Of a stretch of DNA of 64,000 bases, positions 62,263-64,000 are shown piece after piece. This stretch comes from Splendidivirga corallicola (lineage in GTDB: Bacteria > Bacteroidota > Bacteroidia > Cytophagales > Cyclobacteriaceae), in contig JAUJEA010000004.1 of the NCBI GenBank assembly GCA_030442035.1, positions 434,001-498,000 of the forward strand. The letters are read 5' to 3'. The notes below the pieces were generated by a model. It saw only the letters and a list, made by a program, of their open reading frames with translations. It did no database searches and was not told the DNA's origin. Each line of letters opens with the position of its first letter. Position 1 is the stretch's first letter. The position numbers and the translations under genes are program-made.

Positions 62263-63126
62263 ATGATCGTTGATGCCTACAAAATGTTTACACGGCATCC
62301 AAGGTTCAATAAGGTAATTGGAAATGACTATGTGTTTTTGGAATTTAATTGCCCCTTGGATGTTGAAAATTTTCAGTTTTACACGGAATCAAACCTGATC
62401 ACTTATGTTATCAGTGGAAGAAAGGATTGGATAGCACCTGATAAAAAGTGTGAACTGAAAGCTGGAGACGCCATATTTGTTAAAAAAGGGATTTACTCGA
62501 CTAAACAATACTTTGAAGTCGACTATTGTGTGTTGTTGTTCTTTTTGAATGATGTTTTTATACGCAATTTTATTCAGGAAAATCCATTGCCAGCAAAACC
62601 GGAAACGGCTAACCATGAATTTGAAAGTATTTATAAGATCCATACGGATGAATCATTCGAAGCACTGGCCCAAAGTATTTTTCATTATTTGAATAAAACC
62701 CATGAGATCCCTCAGCAATTAGTTGAATTGAAATTCAAGGAATTGCTGTACAACATTGTACTAAACCCAAGAAATCAATCATTGCTTGACCTGTTTAATG
62801 CAATATATCTTTCCACAAAAAGCGATATAGAGGCCACAATGATGCAGAATTTCCGGTTTGATTTACCGCTTGAGGGTTTTGCAAAATTGTGCGGACGCAG
62901 TTTATCCAGTTTTAAAAGAGATTTTAAGAACCAATTTGGTACCACTCCTTCAAAATGGCTCATTACAAAAAGACTTGAATTTGCGAAGACCATGTTAATG
63001 GGAACTGAGCTTAATGTCAATGAAGTTTGTTATGAAAGCGGATTTAAGAATAACTCCCATTTTATTAAATCATTTAAGAGCCAGTTTAATATCACGCCAA
63101 GCCAATTCAGGGCCACTCAATCCTGA
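62263..63126 (+). CDS. AraC-family transcriptional regulator
   Basis: A 287-residue regulator with a cupin-like sensor domain (about 25-115, NLITYVISGRKDWIAPDKKC, AGDAIFVKKGIYS). The C-terminal pair of helix-turn-helix motifs (about 190-287) shows LPLEGFAKLCGRSLSSFKRD, PSKWLITKRLEFAKTMLMG and NVNEVCYESGFKNNSHFIKS. The ending FNITPSQFRATQS is typical. A cytoplasmic ligand-responsive activator. The OsmC gene 133 bp downstream is a possible target. Confidence 0.92.
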   Translation: MIVDAYKMFTRHPRFNKVIGNDYVFLEFNCPLDVENFQFYTESNLITYVISGRKDWIAPDKKCELKAGDAIFVKKGIYSTKQYFEVDYCVLLFFLNDVFIRNFIQENPLPAKPETANHEFESIYKIHTDESFEALAQSIFHYLNKTHEIPQQLVELKFKELLYNIVLNPRNQSLLDLFNAIYLSTKSDIEATMMQNFRFDLPLEGFAKLCGRSLSSFKRDFKNQFGTTPSKWLITKRLEFAKTMLMGTELNVNEVCYESGFKNNSHFIKSFKSQFNITPSQFRATQS

Positions 63127-63258
63127 AACAGGATGGAACGATGACTGAGGATGATATAAAATCCATTTGATCTTTTAAGCACATTTTTTGGTCCTGACGA
63201 CAAATCTTCAGAAAGAAAGTCTTCAGACATTTGTATCGTTCACTTTAAAAACAATAAG

Positions 63259-63855
63259 ATGTCTAATTCAATGTTCACGACCAAGCAGGTGCTTAGGAAA
63301 GCAAGAATCCTAAAGAATCCTTCCAAAGTTTACGCCAGACACAAGGGGCTTCACAAGCGCTATAAGGAAAACCCTGAACTGGCTATGATTACCGATTGTG
63401 CAGAAGTGAATGGGACAAATCTTCAAGATCCATTCAGAACAACCGTTTCCATGAACAAGGAACTCAATGTATCCTTCAAAGTAGGCGTTCACCGCGCTGT
63501 TGGCGGAGATCATGATTTCCCTAATCCGGGAGATATGCTGTGTGCTACGTTGGCTTCATGTATGGAAAGTACAACCAGGATGATTGCTAACCTTTACAAT
63601 ATTCAATTGACTAAGACCAGGGTACATGTTTCCGCCATTGTGGATGTTCGAGGCACATTGAGAATGGACCTTTCAACACCCGTTGAATTTCAGTCGATGC
63701 ATATAGACTTCGATGTGGAAGCTGAAGGATTGAATGAAAAAGTATTGAATATGCTGATTCAAGGCACCAAGAAAAGCTGTATCATATATCAGACATTGAA
63801 AAAGGGAATTCCCGTTACGATCAATGTCAATTCAAAAAACACCAAATACGCATAA
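63259..63855 (+). CDS. OsmC-family protein
   Basis: A 198-residue cytoplasmic protein of the OsmC/Ohr group, thiol peroxidases that reduce organic hydroperoxides. The first redox Cys is in DMLCATLASCMESTTRM (NPGD context) and the second in TKKSCIIYQTLKKGIPV. The N-terminal 50 residues (QVLRKARILKNPSKVYARHK) are longer than in the basic family, and the body has the usual beta-alpha layout (MNKELNVSFKVGVHRAVGGD). Either an active peroxidase or an OsmC-like relative. Confidence 0.88.
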   Translation: MSNSMFTTKQVLRKARILKNPSKVYARHKGLHKRYKENPELAMITDCAEVNGTNLQDPFRTTVSMNKELNVSFKVGVHRAVGGDHDFPNPGDMLCATLASCMESTTRMIANLYNIQLTKTRVHVSAIVDVRGTLRMDLSTPVEFQSMHIDFDVEAEGLNEKVLNMLIQGTKKSCIIYQTLKKGIPVTINVNSKNTKYA

Positions 63856-63943
63856 AAAAGAAAATTTAAAAAGGTCAGAAAGCACCTTGTGAATTCAAAG
63901 ATTTTAAGTTGTTGCCTGATCAAACCCATTAAACAATAACACA

Positions 63944-64000
63944 ATGAAAACTTTACAATTAAATCAAACAATATCGGAAGAAGCCCTGAATTCCATGTTG
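63944..64000 (+). CDS. Start of a gene cut by the window edge
   Basis: An ATG at 63944 opens a frame of 19 codons to the edge, MKTLQLNQTISEEALNSML. An AT-rich leader without a clear ribosome site is normal for this phylum. Too short to identify. Confidence 0.4.
   Translation, partial: MKTLQLNQTISEEALNSML

Overview
The window comes from a member of the Bacteroidota, most likely the Cytophagales or a relative; this placement is inferred from gene content, not from a marker gene. The supporting content is a SusC/SusD pair with its accessory lipoproteins, a hybrid sensor with an AraC output domain, a type IX secretion (T9SS) C-terminal sorting domain on a subtilase, DUF4907, DUF4340 and DUF4302 proteins, MacB/FtsX-type permeases of about 800 residues, and promoter boxes of the Bacteroidota TAnnTTTG type. 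I see no rRNA, no intact canonical tRNA, no CRISPR array and no insertion sequence.

Layout. 1-10 kb: an ATP-grasp fragment at the edge, an FtsX-type permease, a PLP-dependent decarboxylase, a secreted Asp-box propeller protein and a small TonB-dependent receptor. 10-20 kb: a PAP2 phosphatase, an ECF sigma factor translationally coupled to a membrane-anchored protein with a beta-barrel-like C-terminus, then a run of minus-strand genes (a small secreted protein, a C39-like cysteine peptidase, an OmpA-family protein and a large hybrid sensor), with the remnant of a T9SS tail between the last two. 20-24 kb: pta-ackA, the acetyl-CoA to acetate pathway, closed by a perfect 21-bp terminator hairpin. 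24-32 kb: a minus-strand uptake operon (PKD lipoprotein, SusC, SusD, zinc metallohydrolase lipoprotein, DUF4302). 32-43 kb: a two-domain M16 peptidase, YceI, DUF4907 and DUF4340 proteins, a TrpF-like barrel lacking its catalytic residues, then mnmA, a lipoprotein and a T9SS subtilase in an overlapping operon, and a small P-loop kinase. 43-49 kb: a LytS/LytTR pair divergent from a Spy-like protein and an outer-membrane beta-barrel protein, with five TTCAATGAA-like direct repeats in the space between.

49-55 kb is the accessory segment. It is AT-rich and carries four translationally coupled genes: a membrane TPR protein, two different nucleotidyltransferase-fold proteins, and a NodU/CmcH/TobZ-type O-carbamoyltransferase. 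It is followed within 60 bases by a broken 3' end of a tRNA-Ser-like gene and then a 57-nt tRNA-like element that has paired acceptor, D and anticodon arms but no T arm. Decayed or unrecognised genes follow. This is the best candidate for an undescribed system. The gene content and coupling are visible in the sequence; any functional link between the enzymes and the tRNA-like element is inference.

56-64 kb: an OmpR-type regulator and its kinase, with a 22-bp-period direct repeat just upstream of a SulP transporter, a universal stress protein and a beta-carbonic anhydrase (a likely bicarbonate or anion module under that regulator). Then come a structured intergenic inverted repeat, an AraC-type regulator, an OsmC-family protein and the start of one more gene.
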